From: Paludibacteraceae bacterium
Lineage (GTDB): Bacteria > Bacteroidota > Bacteroidia > Bacteroidales > Paludibacteraceae
Direction of reading: 5' to 3'
DNA: 64,000 nucleotides
NCBI GenBank assembly: GCA_024401565.1
Contig: JAKSKU010000010.1
Span: forward strand, 1 to 64,000
The notes under the pieces are model-generated. The model saw nothing but the letters and a program-made list of their open reading frames with translations. It did not search any database and was not told the origin of the DNA. The translations under genes were made by a program, and so were the position numbers. Every line of letters begins with the position of its first letter. Position 1 is the stretch's first letter. Shown one piece after another: positions 8,901 to 17,751 of the stretch.

Positions 8901-10426
8901 AACTGCTGACGGAAGTAGTTGAAGAAAATCTGTGGGCGATCTGAGATTACAGCAAGTGGAGTATCATTACCCATCGCTGCTACTGGCTCAGCACCGTTGA
9001 CTGCCATAGGAATGATAGTCTTAACGATATCCTCCTTAGCAAAACCGAAGTTTAGAAGTTTGCTCTTGTAGTTTGGAACTGAGTTAGCAACCTTACGACC
9101 GCTCTTCAACTTCTCAAGCTGGATACGGTTAGTGTGCAACCAGTTTCTATATGGATGCTCAGCTGCAAGCTGTGCCTTCAAATCACCATCGTAGTAGATC
9201 TTGCCTTCCTCAGTATCGATCATCAAGATCTTACCAGGCTGTAGTCTACCCTTCTGCTTGATCTCACTTGGATCGAAGTCAAGAACACCGACCTCAGAAG
9301 CAACAACCATCATGTCGTTGTTAGTGATCAAGTAACGTGAAGGACGAAGACCATTTCTATCAAGCATACCTCCAGCGTAACGTCCATCAGAGAACATCAA
9401 AGCTGCAGGACCGTCCCAAGGCTCCATCAAGATTGAGTGATACTCGTAGAATGCCTTTAGATCGTCGCTGATAGGGTTCTTATCATTAAAGCTCTCTGGC
9501 ACAAGCAAAGCCATTGCGTGTGGAAGAGAAAGACCGCTCATTACGAAAAACTCAAACACGTTATCCAAAGAAGCAGAGTCACTCATGTTAGGCTGCACAA
9601 TTGGACGGATGTCTGAAATATCACCAAGAAGACCAGAGTTAAGCACCGACTCACGAGCCTTCATCCAGTTTCTGTTACCTCTTACTGTGTTGATCTCACC
9701 GTTGTGGCAAAGCAAACGGAATGGCTGAGCAAGAGACCAAGTTGGGAATGTATTTGTAGAGAAACGAGAGTGAACCAATGCAAGACCTGAAGTGAAGTAT
9801 GCGTCACGAAGGTCGTCGAAATAATCGCGAACCTGCATTGAAGAAAGCATACCCTTGTAGATGATGTTCTTGCTTGACAAAGATACAATGTAGAAATCCT
9901 TGTGGCTTACCTGATTCTCAATCTTCTTACGAATGACGTAAAGTTTTCTCTCAAGGTTTGGAGCATCCTCGTTAGATACACCAGTGATGAACACCTGCTT
10001 GATATCTGGCTCGCTCTCAAGAGCAACCTTACCAAGACATGCTGGGTTTGTAGGGACGTCGCGAAGCTTCATTAGGTTCAAGCCCTCAGCCTCGATAACC
10101 TCGATCATCACCTTAAGGATCTTGTCCTGCTCAACCTTATCCTTTGGCAAGAACACAAGACCTGTACCATACTTACCCTTCTCAGGAACTGGAATACCTT
10201 TCAATAGGATAAACTCGTGAGGTATCTGTACCATGATACCTGCACCATCACCACTCTTACCGTCGGCACCTTCAGCACCACGGTGCATCATGTTCTCCAA
10301 GACTTTAAGAGCAGAATCAACAAGCTCGTGGCTCTTGTTGCCGTGTATGTTTACAACCATACCGACACCACAAGCATCATGCTCATTCGCTGGAGTGTAA
10401 AGTCCTTTAGTGAAATTGTTTTGCAT
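5945..10426 (-). CDS. gltB: Glutamate synthase large subunit
   Basis: At 1,493 residues this is a full-length bacterial GltB. It makes two glutamates from glutamine and 2-oxoglutarate using electrons from GltD. Cys19 in DACGVG is the expected nucleophile of the class II amidotransferase domain after an 18-residue propeptide. A central domain and an FMN-binding synthase barrel follow (GARSNTGEGGED, PGEGGQLPG, GAEGGTGASP). The 3Fe-4S cysteines CVMMRKCNTNTCPVG are near residue 1,115. The C-terminus is a GXGXG beta helix with repeated glycines (SGGRISILPP, GNTGLYGATTGELYVNG). It heads the gltBD unit. A possible -7 box, TAATTTTG on the minus strand, is at 10497-10504, without a clear upstream box. 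Confidence 0.97.
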   Translation of the reverse strand: MQNNFTKGLYTPANEHDACGVGMVVNIHGNKSHELVDSALKVLENMMHRGAEGADGKSGDGAGIMVQIPHEFILLKGIPVPEKGKYGTGLVFLPKDKVEQDKILKVMIEVIEAEGLNLMKLRDVPTNPACLGKVALESEPDIKQVFITGVSNEDAPNLERKLYVIRKKIENQVSHKDFYIVSLSSKNIIYKGMLSSMQVRDYFDDLRDAYFTSGLALVHSRFSTNTFPTWSLAQPFRLLCHNGEINTVRGNRNWMKARESVLNSGLLGDISDIRPIVQPNMSDSASLDNVFEFFVMSGLSLPHAMALLVPESFNDKNPISDDLKAFYEYHSILMEPWDGPAALMFSDGRYAGGMLDRNGLRPSRYLITNNDMMVVASEVGVLDFDPSEIKQKGRLQPGKILMIDTEEGKIYYDGDLKAQLAAEHPYRNWLHTNRIQLEKLKSGRKVANSVPNYKSKLLNFGFAKEDIVKTIIPMAVNGAEPVAAMGNDTPLAVISDRPQIFFNYFRQQFAQVTNPAIDPIREELVMSLTEYIGKVGPGILNPDESNCKMVRLPHPILSNAELDILCNIRYKGFVTTKLPMLFEASKGEEGLKEAIDNLCKSAEESVDKGINYIILSDRDVDDKHAVIPCLLAVSAVHHYLISVGKRVQTALIVESGEIREVMHAALLLGYGASALNPYMTFAVLDDLVKNKEIQEDYATAEHNYIKAVCKGLYKIMSKMGISTIRSYRGAKIFESIGLSESLLKTYFGTEISTIGGIGLKQIANDAIKLHDEAMVATENDIVPDSGLFAYRKDGIAHAWNPETISTLQIATRMGSYKKYKEYTNYVDNKEKQIFIRDFFDFKKAAKPIPVDQVEPVESIVKHFVTGAMSFGALSIEAHEAIALAMNKLGARSNTGEGGEDNARYHSSVDGVSLSSKTKQIASGRFGVTAEYLVNAEEIQIKVAQGAKPGEGGQLPGFKVNEVIAKTRNAIPGISLISPPPHHDIYSIEDLAQLIFDLKNINPTAAVSVKLVAESGVGTIAAGVAKANADLIVISGAEGGTGASPASSMRFAGISPEIGLAETQQTLVLNGLRGRVRLQTDGQLKTGRDVILTALLGADEFSFGTLPLIVLGCVMMRKCNTNTCPVGVATQDPKLRERFMGRAEYLVNFFTYLAQEVREYLAEMGFKKFEDIIGHTELIQIKPMESDKHKTLDFSRLLARVDSKESLCWDHRPFTKVEGVKDFDILAQAKDAIEKKQEVNLDFAIKNTDRAVGTMLSGAIALKYGEEGLPDSTVNIKFKGSAGQSFGAFLAKGVNFKLEGETNDYFGKGLSGGRISILPPVRSSFEADKNIIAGNTGLYGATTGELYVNGRVGERFGVRNSGAIAVIEGAGDHCCEYMTGGRVVVLGETGRNFAAGMSGGVAYVWDKNHNFDYFCNMDMVELSLIEEASYRKELHELIRKHWLYTGSSLARTMLDDWNHYVEEFIQVVPIEYKRVLQEEQLKKLQNKIADIKAE

Positions 10427-10868
10427 AACTATTGTTTCTTTTCGTCGTTTTATATCTAATTATCCAAGTTGGCAACCCCGTATGGATTACCAAATGCAAA
10501 ATTACATACAAAGCAAGTCAAAAACGTGTTTCATAACATATTTGCCAAAATAGATTTTTTAAATTTACGAATCGTAAGCAAAACTAGCCAAAAATCTATC
10601 AGATTATAAGCACTAAAACTCCTGATACTTACAATTTAAAAGTTACAAAAATTCTTGGTATATTTTATACATTACAAAATGTGGCGTAATCGAATGGTTT
10701 AGATTGACAAAAGACGGTCATTTCGACGTCACCAATGACAAATTGCTATTTAATTTCTTTTTTGTTGACATTTTGACATTACACAACGATTGTAGGAATG
10801 TGCAAAACGAACAATCCTTATTTTGGGACAACGGCCAAAGAGACTTCTTAATACATCTATGATTTGTA
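10427..10868. other. Intergenic region between divergent gltB and the ATPase gene
   Basis: About 440 bases separate gltB from the repeats before the plus-strand ATPase. Both genes are read away from it, so promoters are expected here. An open plus-strand frame of roughly 80 codons covers about 10620-10861 but has no ATG and no recognisable similarity, so it is not called. Nothing else is supported. Confidence 0.5.
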
Positions 10869-10975
10869 AGTTTGACGGAGTATAACCGATAAAATTGCTA
10901 TTTTTTGAGAGTTTGACGGAGTATAACCGATAAAATTGCTATTTTTGCAAAGTTCAATGGAATATAACCGATAAA
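10869..10975 (+). repeat. Three tandem 41-bp repeats before the DUF4143 ATPase gene
   Basis: Copies start at 10869, 10910 and 10951. The first two share AGTTTGACGGAGTATAACCG followed by ATAAAATTGCTATTTTT; the third is diverged and truncated (AGTTCAATGGAATATAACCG). TATTTTTG at 10940-10947 fits the Bacteroidota -7 consensus, and the last copy ends 10 bases before the start codon. They may be operator or promoter repeats; that is inference. Confidence 0.85.
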
Positions 10976-10985
10976 CATTAAAAAC

Positions 10986-12176
10986 ATGGTCAAAAGAGAA
11001 TTATATTTACAGAAAATCAAACCCTTTATAAATAAGCCAATAATAAAAGTCATAACAGGCATAAGACGAAGTGGAAAATCAGAGTTATTAAAAATGATAT
11101 GTGACGAATTGTTGGAAAAAGAAATTCCAGAAGACAATATCATATATCTAAACTTTGAAAGTTTACGATGGGCTGATTTGCTTAATTCAATGGCTTTATA
11201 TAATCATCTATGTAAAGAGATTAAGCCGAATTCTAAAACCTACATTTTCTTAGACGAGATACAAGAGGTAGATAATTGGGAAAAAGTTGTCAATTCCCTT
11301 ATGACTGATTTTGACGTGGATATCTATATAACAGGATCAAATTCACGTATGTTGTCGTCGGAATTATCTACGTATCTTACTGGCCGATACATTGAAATCC
11401 CAGTGTTTACACTATCGCTATCTGAGTATATGACATTCCATTCAATCGAAGAAAAAGACGTCGCGTTTCCGCGTTATATCAGAGAAGGAGGGTTTCCGTC
11501 AGCACACAATGCAGAACATTCCGAAAATGAGATATACAAGATAGTGTCAGACATTTATGCTTCAGCTCTTCTCAGGGATACTATACAAAGACATAAAATC
11601 AGAAACATTGAAATGCTTGAACGTCTTGTTGGGTATTTGATGATGAATTTGGGTAATATATTCAGTGCCAAAAACATCTCCGCATACTTAAGAAATCAAC
11701 AAAGAAAAATTGACGCAGAAACGTTATACAACTACATCCACGCATTAGAGTCGTCGTTTATCCTCCATAAAGTAAGCAGATACGATTTGAAAGGAAAAGA
11801 AGTTTTGCAAACTAATGAAAAAATATACTTTGCAGATTTATCGTTGCTCTACTCTAGATATGGCTACATGCCAGATATGATAGCAGGATATCTTGAAAAT
11901 CTAGTATATCTACATCTTCTACGTAAAGGATACAAAGTTTACGTAGGAAAATCCGGCTCGCTTGAAATCGATTTTGTAGCATTTAACGGCAATGACACCA
12001 TGTATATCCAGGTGACATACACGATGGAAAATGAGGAGACACGAAATCGTGAAATTCGTCCATTACAACAAATAAAAGACAATTATCCTAAGTATGTCAT
12101 AGTTGCGGACAAACTTCTTCGTGGCAACATAAATGGTATTCAATGTGTCTGGATAGGAGATTTTTTAATGGATTAA
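10986..12176 (+). CDS. AAA ATPase with C-terminal DUF4143 domain
   Basis: This 396-residue protein belongs to the ATP-binding family with an AAA_14 domain and a C-terminal DUF4143 region. Walker A is GIRRSGKS at about residues 25-32, Walker B is YIFLDEIQ, and a sensor-like TGSNSRML follows. The C-terminal part (GYLENLVYLHLLRKGYKVYV, then EIDFVAF) resembles a PD-(D/E)XK nuclease-like fold with conserved Glu/Asp residues. The family is abundant in Bacteroidales and its function is largely unknown. The gene stands alone on the plus strand between minus-strand operons, preceded by tandem repeats and followed by a hairpin. Lone copies with their own repeat leader are consistent with horizontal spread. 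Confidence 0.9.
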   Translation: MVKRELYLQKIKPFINKPIIKVITGIRRSGKSELLKMICDELLEKEIPEDNIIYLNFESLRWADLLNSMALYNHLCKEIKPNSKTYIFLDEIQEVDNWEKVVNSLMTDFDVDIYITGSNSRMLSSELSTYLTGRYIEIPVFTLSLSEYMTFHSIEEKDVAFPRYIREGGFPSAHNAEHSENEIYKIVSDIYASALLRDTIQRHKIRNIEMLERLVGYLMMNLGNIFSAKNISAYLRNQQRKIDAETLYNYIHALESSFILHKVSRYDLKGKEVLQTNEKIYFADLSLLYSRYGYMPDMIAGYLENLVYLHLLRKGYKVYVGKSGSLEIDFVAFNGNDTMYIQVTYTMENEETRNREIRPLQQIKDNYPKYVIVADKLLRGNINGIQCVWIGDFLMD

Positions 12177-12191
12177 GTTCATATATTAAAA

Positions 12192-12217
12192 TGGAGACGC
12201 AACTTCTCGCGTCTCCA
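12192..12217. repeat. Palindrome of the GAGACG family, possible bidirectional terminator
   Basis: TGGAGACGC pairs with GCGTCTCCA around an 8-nt loop between the convergent ATPase and CYTH genes. The stem matches the repeats at 5883-5906 and 44969-44988. There is no T-run on either strand, so termination is only possible. Confidence 0.6.
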
Positions 12218-12222
12218 CTATA

Positions 12223-12687
12223 TCATTTCCAGTTCTTGTACGGATTCTCCGCAAGATGTGAATTATAGTATCTTTTATCTCCGGTCACCTCTTGGCCAAT
12301 CCACTGTGGCACATCAAACGTCTCCGCCTCACTCTCCAATTCTATCTCGGCTACTATCAGTCCTTCGTTGTCGCCAAGAAACTCATCTATCTCCCACGTG
12401 TGCTTGCCGCGCTTGATCTTATAACGGTATTTCTCCACAATGGGTGTCTGACTCAATGGCAGCATGGCCTTTGCATCGTCTACCGGGATCTCATACTCAA
12501 ACTCCATACGGCTGAAACTTACGGTCTTACTTTTAATAGTAAGATATCCCTTGCTTCCGGCAATTCTCACTCTGACCGTATTGCCATTCTTGTTGAGATA
12601 ACCTTGCGCATAATGAACACCTTCTCCAGCTTCAGCACGCCACGAATCATCCGACATCAAAAACTTTCTCTCTATCTCTACGTTCAT
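12223..12687 (-). CDS. CYTH-domain triphosphatase-like protein
   Basis: The protein starts at the ATG giving MNVEIERKFL; a TTG four codons upstream is a less likely start. At 154 residues it is a single CYTH (triphosphate tunnel) domain. EIERKFL at the N-terminus is the defining ExExK motif, followed by the expected alternating charged strands (VRVRIAG, YLTIKSK, FEYEIP, EKYRYKI, WEIDEF, IVAEIELESE). Small bacterial CYTH proteins hydrolyse inorganic triphosphate or related substrates with a divalent metal; the substrate here is unknown. It begins just after the stop codon of the upstream outer-membrane protein gene and is probably translated from the same transcript. Confidence 0.88.
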   Translation of the reverse strand: MNVEIERKFLMSDDSWRAEAGEGVHYAQGYLNKNGNTVRVRIAGSKGYLTIKSKTVSFSRMEFEYEIPVDDAKAMLPLSQTPIVEKYRYKIKRGKHTWEIDEFLGDNEGLIVAEIELESEAETFDVPQWIGQEVTGDKRYYNSHLAENPYKNWK

Positions 12688-12699
12688 AGTCAACCCCAA

Positions 12700-15234
12700 T
12701 TAAAAATCATCAAAATTCATGTCATCATCCATATTCGATTTTCCTCCTCTTTCGCCTTTCTTTCCGTTGTTATTGTTGTTTCCGAACGAATAAGAGGCAT
12801 TCAAATTGAATGTTCTGCCATTACGCGTTGTTTTTGAAATCTGGTGGAAAGACTCTGACCATGTCTCCATATTTCGCTTGTTTGAGTTGGCAATATCACG
12901 GATATTAAACGACAAAGAGAGTTTCTTTTCCATAAACTGACGCTTCAATCCAATATTCATAAAGAATGAATTCATGCTCTTTCCTTGCGCCGCAACTCTT
13001 GGTGAGCGATAGTTGAGTGTGAACTGACCTGTGATTCCCTTTGGCAAACGGAAATCAACACCTTCCTTGAAATCCCAACTGAATCCTTCACGTCTTCTTA
13101 AATCTAAAGGTATTCTTGTCAAGATTCCATTTGCATTAGCAACCTCTATTGTTGTTGTTCCTCCAACAACTTTGTGGTAATATAAGTTGACGTTTGTTGT
13201 CAATGTCAAAGGTTTGAATTTATTCTTTGCAATCAACTCCATACCTGTGGAATGCGAACGGTTCAAATTGGCAAAAGTACTCTTCAAAATGACCTTCTCG
13301 TCGGCCGACAACTCTGTCCAACTGTACTGCTCCACCACATCATCCGTAAACTTATAGTATGCGGAGATTGTGTAGACATGTCCCTTCGGAGTAGTATGCA
13401 AATAGTTCATCTCTCCTGAGAACGCCTCCTCAGGATGCAAATCCGGGTTACCATAACTGATTGTCGTGGAATCCGACATGTTTGGATTAGGGTTCAAACG
13501 GAAACCACGCGGACGTGTGATTCTACGGATTGCGCTAAACTGCAACTCGTCGTTCTCTGTAGCGTTATACGATAAGAAAAGTGACGGGAAAAGATTGCCG
13601 TATGAGTCAAGTTCATCCGACGCTCCTGTGTTGTGCTGAATCCACGAGATATCCGACAACTCTCCACGCAAACCGATCTTGTATGATAATCTCTTCACTT
13701 TGCCGCTCCACATTCCATACCACGCATATACATTCTGTATGTATTCAAAATCGTTTGTAAGGTTGTCCTGACGCACAAAAGGATGTGTTCCGTCTATACG
13801 CTGAAAACTCTCCGCATCATTTCTTTCGTTTGTCAGATCTATATTTATACCTAATTCCAAATTGCTGATCTTACCTACCGGAGATGTATAGTCGATGGCA
13901 AACTGGTTCTTACGTATTTTTCTCTCATTTGACTGCTGCTGCTCAGAATAGCTTACACGATTATGCAGTGTATCGAAACGCGACTGATAGTAAGTGGCGT
14001 CGTTGTCCTGACTATTGGATGCCGTCTGAGCCAAAAATGACAATTCTCTTCCTTCAGAAAAGACATGTTTATAATCAAACTTGACTGTATACATGTTTCG
14101 CGGACTCTTCGCACTTGCGCTACGATTGGAAGTGGCTGTGTCGATACGAGTTCCACCCAATACCTTACCGAACTCATAATCGAAATTCTCCTCTCTTCTG
14201 TTTTTTCCTAAAGAAAAGACGCCAGACAAACCGATTCTGTTTTTATCATTTATCTTATAATCCAGACCAAGTCGGGCAAAATATGAATTGATGATAAAGT
14301 CTCTTCCTCCATCCGTAATGTTGTAGACGGTATCTCTTAACAATGAGTCTCTACGTAGAAACTGCTCACGATCGATATCGGAAGTTCCTCTGAATGTGCG
14401 ACGCTGGTATCCCAACGAAGAAAGAATAGTCCATTTGTTTTTTGTGACGTTGACAGATGCTCCCAGATTACCTCCTAGCTTTCCTTCCGACGGATATGAG
14501 ATTCCAGCAGTCACATTACCAAAGACACCTGCCGGTGCATCCTGTTTCAACACGATATTGATGATTCCGGCAGAACCTTCAGCCGAGTATTTAGACGATG
14601 GATTGGTGATAACCTCAATTTTTTCAATGCTACCAGCAGGGAATTGCTCAAGCATCTCACCCTGAGCTTCTCCTGATAGGCCGACGCTTCTTCCGTTGAT
14701 GAACACTTCCACATTTTCATTGTTACGCAACGACACATTACCATCCATATCCACATCGACAGTTGGTATATCACGCAACACGTCTGTGGCAGACACACCT
14801 ACAGTTGTGGCACCCTCATTGACCAGGAATGTTTTCTTATCCACATCCATCTGGAGCTGCGTACGTGTACCGACAACCTCAACCTGACTCAAAAGAGCAA
14901 CGTCTTCACGCAACTTGATAGTTATCTTGGCTCCACCTTCACGCTTTAGAAATTCAGGAGTGATTTTACCGTTATAGTCAGAATAACCCACAAACGAGAC
15001 AATCAACTGATATTTAGCTTCTTCTACACCTTCCATGATAAAACGACCGTCGTCTCCAGTAAACAAACCCTGAACTGACTTAGAACCGTCTTCCGATTTA
15101 AGCTCCACATTTGCATAAGGAATTGTCTCCCCGGTTTTGGCATCGATTACCCTACCTCTGACCGTATAGGCTTCTGCCACTGCTGTCAACACAGATGACA
15201 GTAAAACCAAAAGTGAAAAAAATCTTATAATCAT
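12700..15234 (-). CDS. TonB-dependent receptor-like outer-membrane beta-barrel protein
   Basis: The likely start is the ATG at 15234, giving a signal peptide (MIIRFFSLLVLLSSVLTAVAEA); the open frame extends 22 codons upstream but loses that signal. The protein of 844 residues has an N-terminal carboxypeptidase-regulatory-like domain (YTVRGRVIDAKTGETIPYANV), a plug-like region (GVSATDVLRDIPTVDVDMDG, VFINGRS, SIEKIEVITNPSSKYSAEG) and a large beta barrel matching the OMP_b-brl_3 group. These proteins sit in the outer membrane and import or bind unknown ligands. No SusD-like partner is next to it. The C-terminus is an unusual Asn/Gly/Asp-rich tail after the last strand. Confidence 0.9.
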   Translation of the reverse strand: MIIRFFSLLVLLSSVLTAVAEAYTVRGRVIDAKTGETIPYANVELKSEDGSKSVQGLFTGDDGRFIMEGVEEAKYQLIVSFVGYSDYNGKITPEFLKREGGAKITIKLREDVALLSQVEVVGTRTQLQMDVDKKTFLVNEGATTVGVSATDVLRDIPTVDVDMDGNVSLRNNENVEVFINGRSVGLSGEAQGEMLEQFPAGSIEKIEVITNPSSKYSAEGSAGIINIVLKQDAPAGVFGNVTAGISYPSEGKLGGNLGASVNVTKNKWTILSSLGYQRRTFRGTSDIDREQFLRRDSLLRDTVYNITDGGRDFIINSYFARLGLDYKINDKNRIGLSGVFSLGKNRREENFDYEFGKVLGGTRIDTATSNRSASAKSPRNMYTVKFDYKHVFSEGRELSFLAQTASNSQDNDATYYQSRFDTLHNRVSYSEQQQSNERKIRKNQFAIDYTSPVGKISNLELGINIDLTNERNDAESFQRIDGTHPFVRQDNLTNDFEYIQNVYAWYGMWSGKVKRLSYKIGLRGELSDISWIQHNTGASDELDSYGNLFPSLFLSYNATENDELQFSAIRRITRPRGFRLNPNPNMSDSTTISYGNPDLHPEEAFSGEMNYLHTTPKGHVYTISAYYKFTDDVVEQYSWTELSADEKVILKSTFANLNRSHSTGMELIAKNKFKPLTLTTNVNLYYHKVVGGTTTIEVANANGILTRIPLDLRRREGFSWDFKEGVDFRLPKGITGQFTLNYRSPRVAAQGKSMNSFFMNIGLKRQFMEKKLSLSFNIRDIANSNKRNMETWSESFHQISKTTRNGRTFNLNASYSFGNNNNNGKKGERGGKSNMDDDMNFDDF

Positions 15235-15286
15235 AATAATAATTGTTCTTTGTTTAACAAACAAGTTAATTACATAATAAGGTATT

Positions 15287-15322
15287 AAAAATGCATACAC
15301 TCATTCGAGTGCATGCATTTTT
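15287..15322 (-). terminator. Rho-independent terminator after ftsH
   Basis: A 16-bp stem with a single wobble pair (15287-15302 with 15307-15322) and an ATTC-type 4-nt loop. On the minus strand its 3' arm ends in a T-run. It begins immediately after the ftsH stop codon. Confidence 0.85.
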
Positions 15323-15323
15323 A

Positions 15324-17372
15324 TCAATTCTCATCTTGTTTCTCTTCAGTAGCATCTGGAACATTCTGTGGTTTTTCCTCATCATTGACAACTTCAGCTG
15401 TCTCAGAAGAATCTTTTTCGTCCTTGCTATCATCCTCACTCTTGCTCTCATTCTCACGCATAAGCTCCTCATTGCGAGATTCCCACTTACGCTTACCAAA
15501 GATTCTTTCCAAATCTTCAGCAAAGATAACTTCACGCTCTACAAGCAACTCCGCAAGCTGACGGTGTCCCTCCGCGTTTTCACGAAGCACCTGTTTAGCT
15601 CGTTCATACTGACTGCTGATCAATGCCTTCACTTCATCATCAATAAGTTTGGCTGTCTCCTCAGAATATGGTTTTGTGAATGAATAGTCCGCTTGAGAAT
15701 CATAGTAGCATAAATTAGTAAGTTTGTCGCTCATACCATAATATGCCACCATTGCGTATGCCTGCTTTGTGCTTCTCTCCAAATCGTTCACAGCACCCGT
15801 ACCGATAGTACCAAGTGTGATTTCCTCTGCGGCACGACCTCCAAGCAAAGAGCACATCTTGTCAAGAAGATTCTCTTTTGTGATTAACTGACGCTCTTCA
15901 GGCAAATACCATGCAGCTCCCAGTGCCATTCCACGCGGAACGATAGTCACCTTCACTAATGGATCCGCATACTGTAACATCCAGCTGATTGTGGCGTGTC
16001 CTGCCTCATGAACAGCGATAGACCACTTCTCAGAACGAGTAGTAATCTTGTTTTTCTTCTCCAATCCACCGATGATTCTATCCACTGCGCTCAAGAAATC
16101 CTCTTTATCAACCTTCGTCTTGTTGCGACGCGCTGCGATCAAGGCAGCCTCATTGCAGACGTTGGCGATATCCGCTCCACTGAATCCCGGAGTCTGACGC
16201 GACAAAAAGTCGACATCTATATCTTCTGAAAGCTTCAACTTAGCCAAATGGACGTTGAAAATAGCCTTTCTGTCGTGTACATCCGGAAGATCAACATGAA
16301 TCTGACGGTCAAAACGTCCTGCGCGCACCAAAGCCTTGTCTAGAATATCCACACGGTTTGTAGCGGCCAAGATGATGACTCCTGAATTCGTGCCAAAACC
16401 ATCCATCTCAGTAAGAAGCTGGTTTAGTGTGCTCTCACGTTCATCGTTACCACCACCCATGCTGGCGTTCTTACCACGGGCACGTCCGATAGCGTCAATC
16501 TCATCGATGAAAATGATACATGGTGCTTTCTCCTTGGCCTGGCGGAACAAGTCTCTTACACGGCTGGCACCGACACCGACAAACATCTCCACAAAGTCTG
16601 AACCAGACAACGAGAAGAATGGAACGTCAGCCTCACCTGCCACAGCCTTGGCAAGAAGCGTCTTTCCTGTTCCTGGAGGGCCGACCAAAATAGCACCTTT
16701 AGGTATCTTTCCTCCAAGCTCTGTATAACGTGATGGGTTCTTCAAGAACTCCACAATCTCTTCAACCTCCTGCTTAGCCTCGCTCAATCCAGCGACATCC
16801 TTGAATGTCACCTTGTTAGGATTATTTCCCTTCTCAAACAACTGAGCCTTGCTTTTGCCTACATTGAACACACCGCCTGGTCCGGCTCCACCGCCACCCA
16901 TTCTCTGCATAAGGAATATCCAGACAAAGATAAGAAGCAAGAATGGTCCAAATGTGTAAAGGAAACCTTGAAAATAGCTTGTGTCTTCAGAGAAAGTAAG
17001 ATCCACTTTCTCCACTCCTTCAGCTTTCTGCCACGTTGTAAGATCTTCAGTGAAACGGTCTGCCGAAGGAATTTTTACATGTACTTTAGGATTTTTGGCA
17101 AACTTTATGGCGTCAGACCCGAACACATTGTTAATCATTTCGTCCTTAATAGTGGCCTCCGCATATTTCTCATTCGTCACGACAGATATCTTGGACACAG
17201 AGTTAGTCTCAATAAGATACTTTATCTCATTATATCCAATCTCCTTTGTCGAAACGTTATCATCGGAAAAATATACGCCCACCAAAAAGACCAGCACCAA
17301 GCCATAAATCCAGTAAAGACTGGACGACTTGAAATTCGGCATCTTCGGCCTGTTATTATTCTCTTTAGCCAT
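15324..17372 (-). CDS. ftsH: ATP-dependent zinc metalloprotease FtsH
   Basis: The 682-residue inner-membrane protease degrades membrane and regulatory proteins. Two membrane segments ([16 protein letters not shown] near residues 19-35 and [19 protein letters not shown] near 130-150) flank a periplasmic domain. The AAA+ domain has Walker A GPPGTGKT near residue 230, Walker [12 protein letters not shown] and the second region of homology [20 protein letters not shown]. The zinc site is HEAGH near residue 454. The last 50 residues are a highly acidic, Lys/Glu-rich tail beyond the usual FtsH end. It is the last gene of an argH-rsfS-ftsH unit; rsfS ends 6 bases before it. A strong terminator follows. 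Confidence 0.97.
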   Translation of the reverse strand: MAKENNNRPKMPNFKSSSLYWIYGLVLVFLVGVYFSDDNVSTKEIGYNEIKYLIETNSVSKISVVTNEKYAEATIKDEMINNVFGSDAIKFAKNPKVHVKIPSADRFTEDLTTWQKAEGVEKVDLTFSEDTSYFQGFLYTFGPFLLLIFVWIFLMQRMGGGGAGPGGVFNVGKSKAQLFEKGNNPNKVTFKDVAGLSEAKQEVEEIVEFLKNPSRYTELGGKIPKGAILVGPPGTGKTLLAKAVAGEADVPFFSLSGSDFVEMFVGVGASRVRDLFRQAKEKAPCIIFIDEIDAIGRARGKNASMGGGNDERESTLNQLLTEMDGFGTNSGVIILAATNRVDILDKALVRAGRFDRQIHVDLPDVHDRKAIFNVHLAKLKLSEDIDVDFLSRQTPGFSGADIANVCNEAALIAARRNKTKVDKEDFLSAVDRIIGGLEKKNKITTRSEKWSIAVHEAGHATISWMLQYADPLVKVTIVPRGMALGAAWYLPEERQLITKENLLDKMCSLLGGRAAEEITLGTIGTGAVNDLERSTKQAYAMVAYYGMSDKLTNLCYYDSQADYSFTKPYSEETAKLIDDEVKALISSQYERAKQVLRENAEGHRQLAELLVEREVIFAEDLERIFGKRKWESRNEELMRENESKSEDDSKDEKDSSETAEVVNDEEKPQNVPDATEEKQDEN

Positions 17373-17378
17373 AAATTA

Positions 17379-17741
17379 TTAATCCAAATCAGGTATTTCT
17401 GTTATCTTCGCGTCTTCCCAAAGTTCTTCGATACGATAGAACTCACGCATCTCCGGAAGCATAACATGAACGATAATCTCCCCATAATCAATTGCAATCC
17501 ACTGTCCGTTAGCGTAACCGTCAGCCACAATGGAATGAACCTTCAACTCTTCTCTCACATAGTGCTTAACAGAATCTGCTATACTCACCACATGAGTTGA
17601 CGAATTGCCTTCACATATTACAAAGTATGGACAGCTGTAGCTCTCCAACTCTGTCATATCTACAGTAACGATCTTCTTCGCTTTTCGCTCCTGCATGCCT
17701 TCAACGATCTTTTCGATGATCGTCTTTGTATCTACTGTCAT
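17379..17741 (-). CDS. rsfS: Ribosome silencing factor RsfS
   Basis: The chosen ATG at 17741 gives a 120-residue protein beginning MTVDTKTIIEKIVEGM; the frame is open further upstream but that part overlaps argH. The sequence has the RsfS (Iojap/DUF143) pattern: KIVTVDMTELESYSCPYFVI, STHVVSIADSV, GQWIAIDYGEIIVHVM and REFYRIEELW. RsfS binds ribosomal protein uL14 on the 50S subunit and blocks subunit joining when nutrients are scarce. It sits directly before ftsH, an order common in Bacteroidales, and starts 10 bases after the argH stop. Confidence 0.93.
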   Translation of the reverse strand: MTVDTKTIIEKIVEGMQERKAKKIVTVDMTELESYSCPYFVICEGNSSTHVVSIADSVKHYVREELKVHSIVADGYANGQWIAIDYGEIIVHVMLPEMREFYRIEELWEDAKITEIPDLD

Positions 17742-17751
17742 TAAATCTATA

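Noticed and set aside
10620-10861. Open plus-strand frame of about 80 codons with no start codon
   Set aside because: There is no ATG and no recognisable similarity. It could be a gene remnant but cannot be supported.
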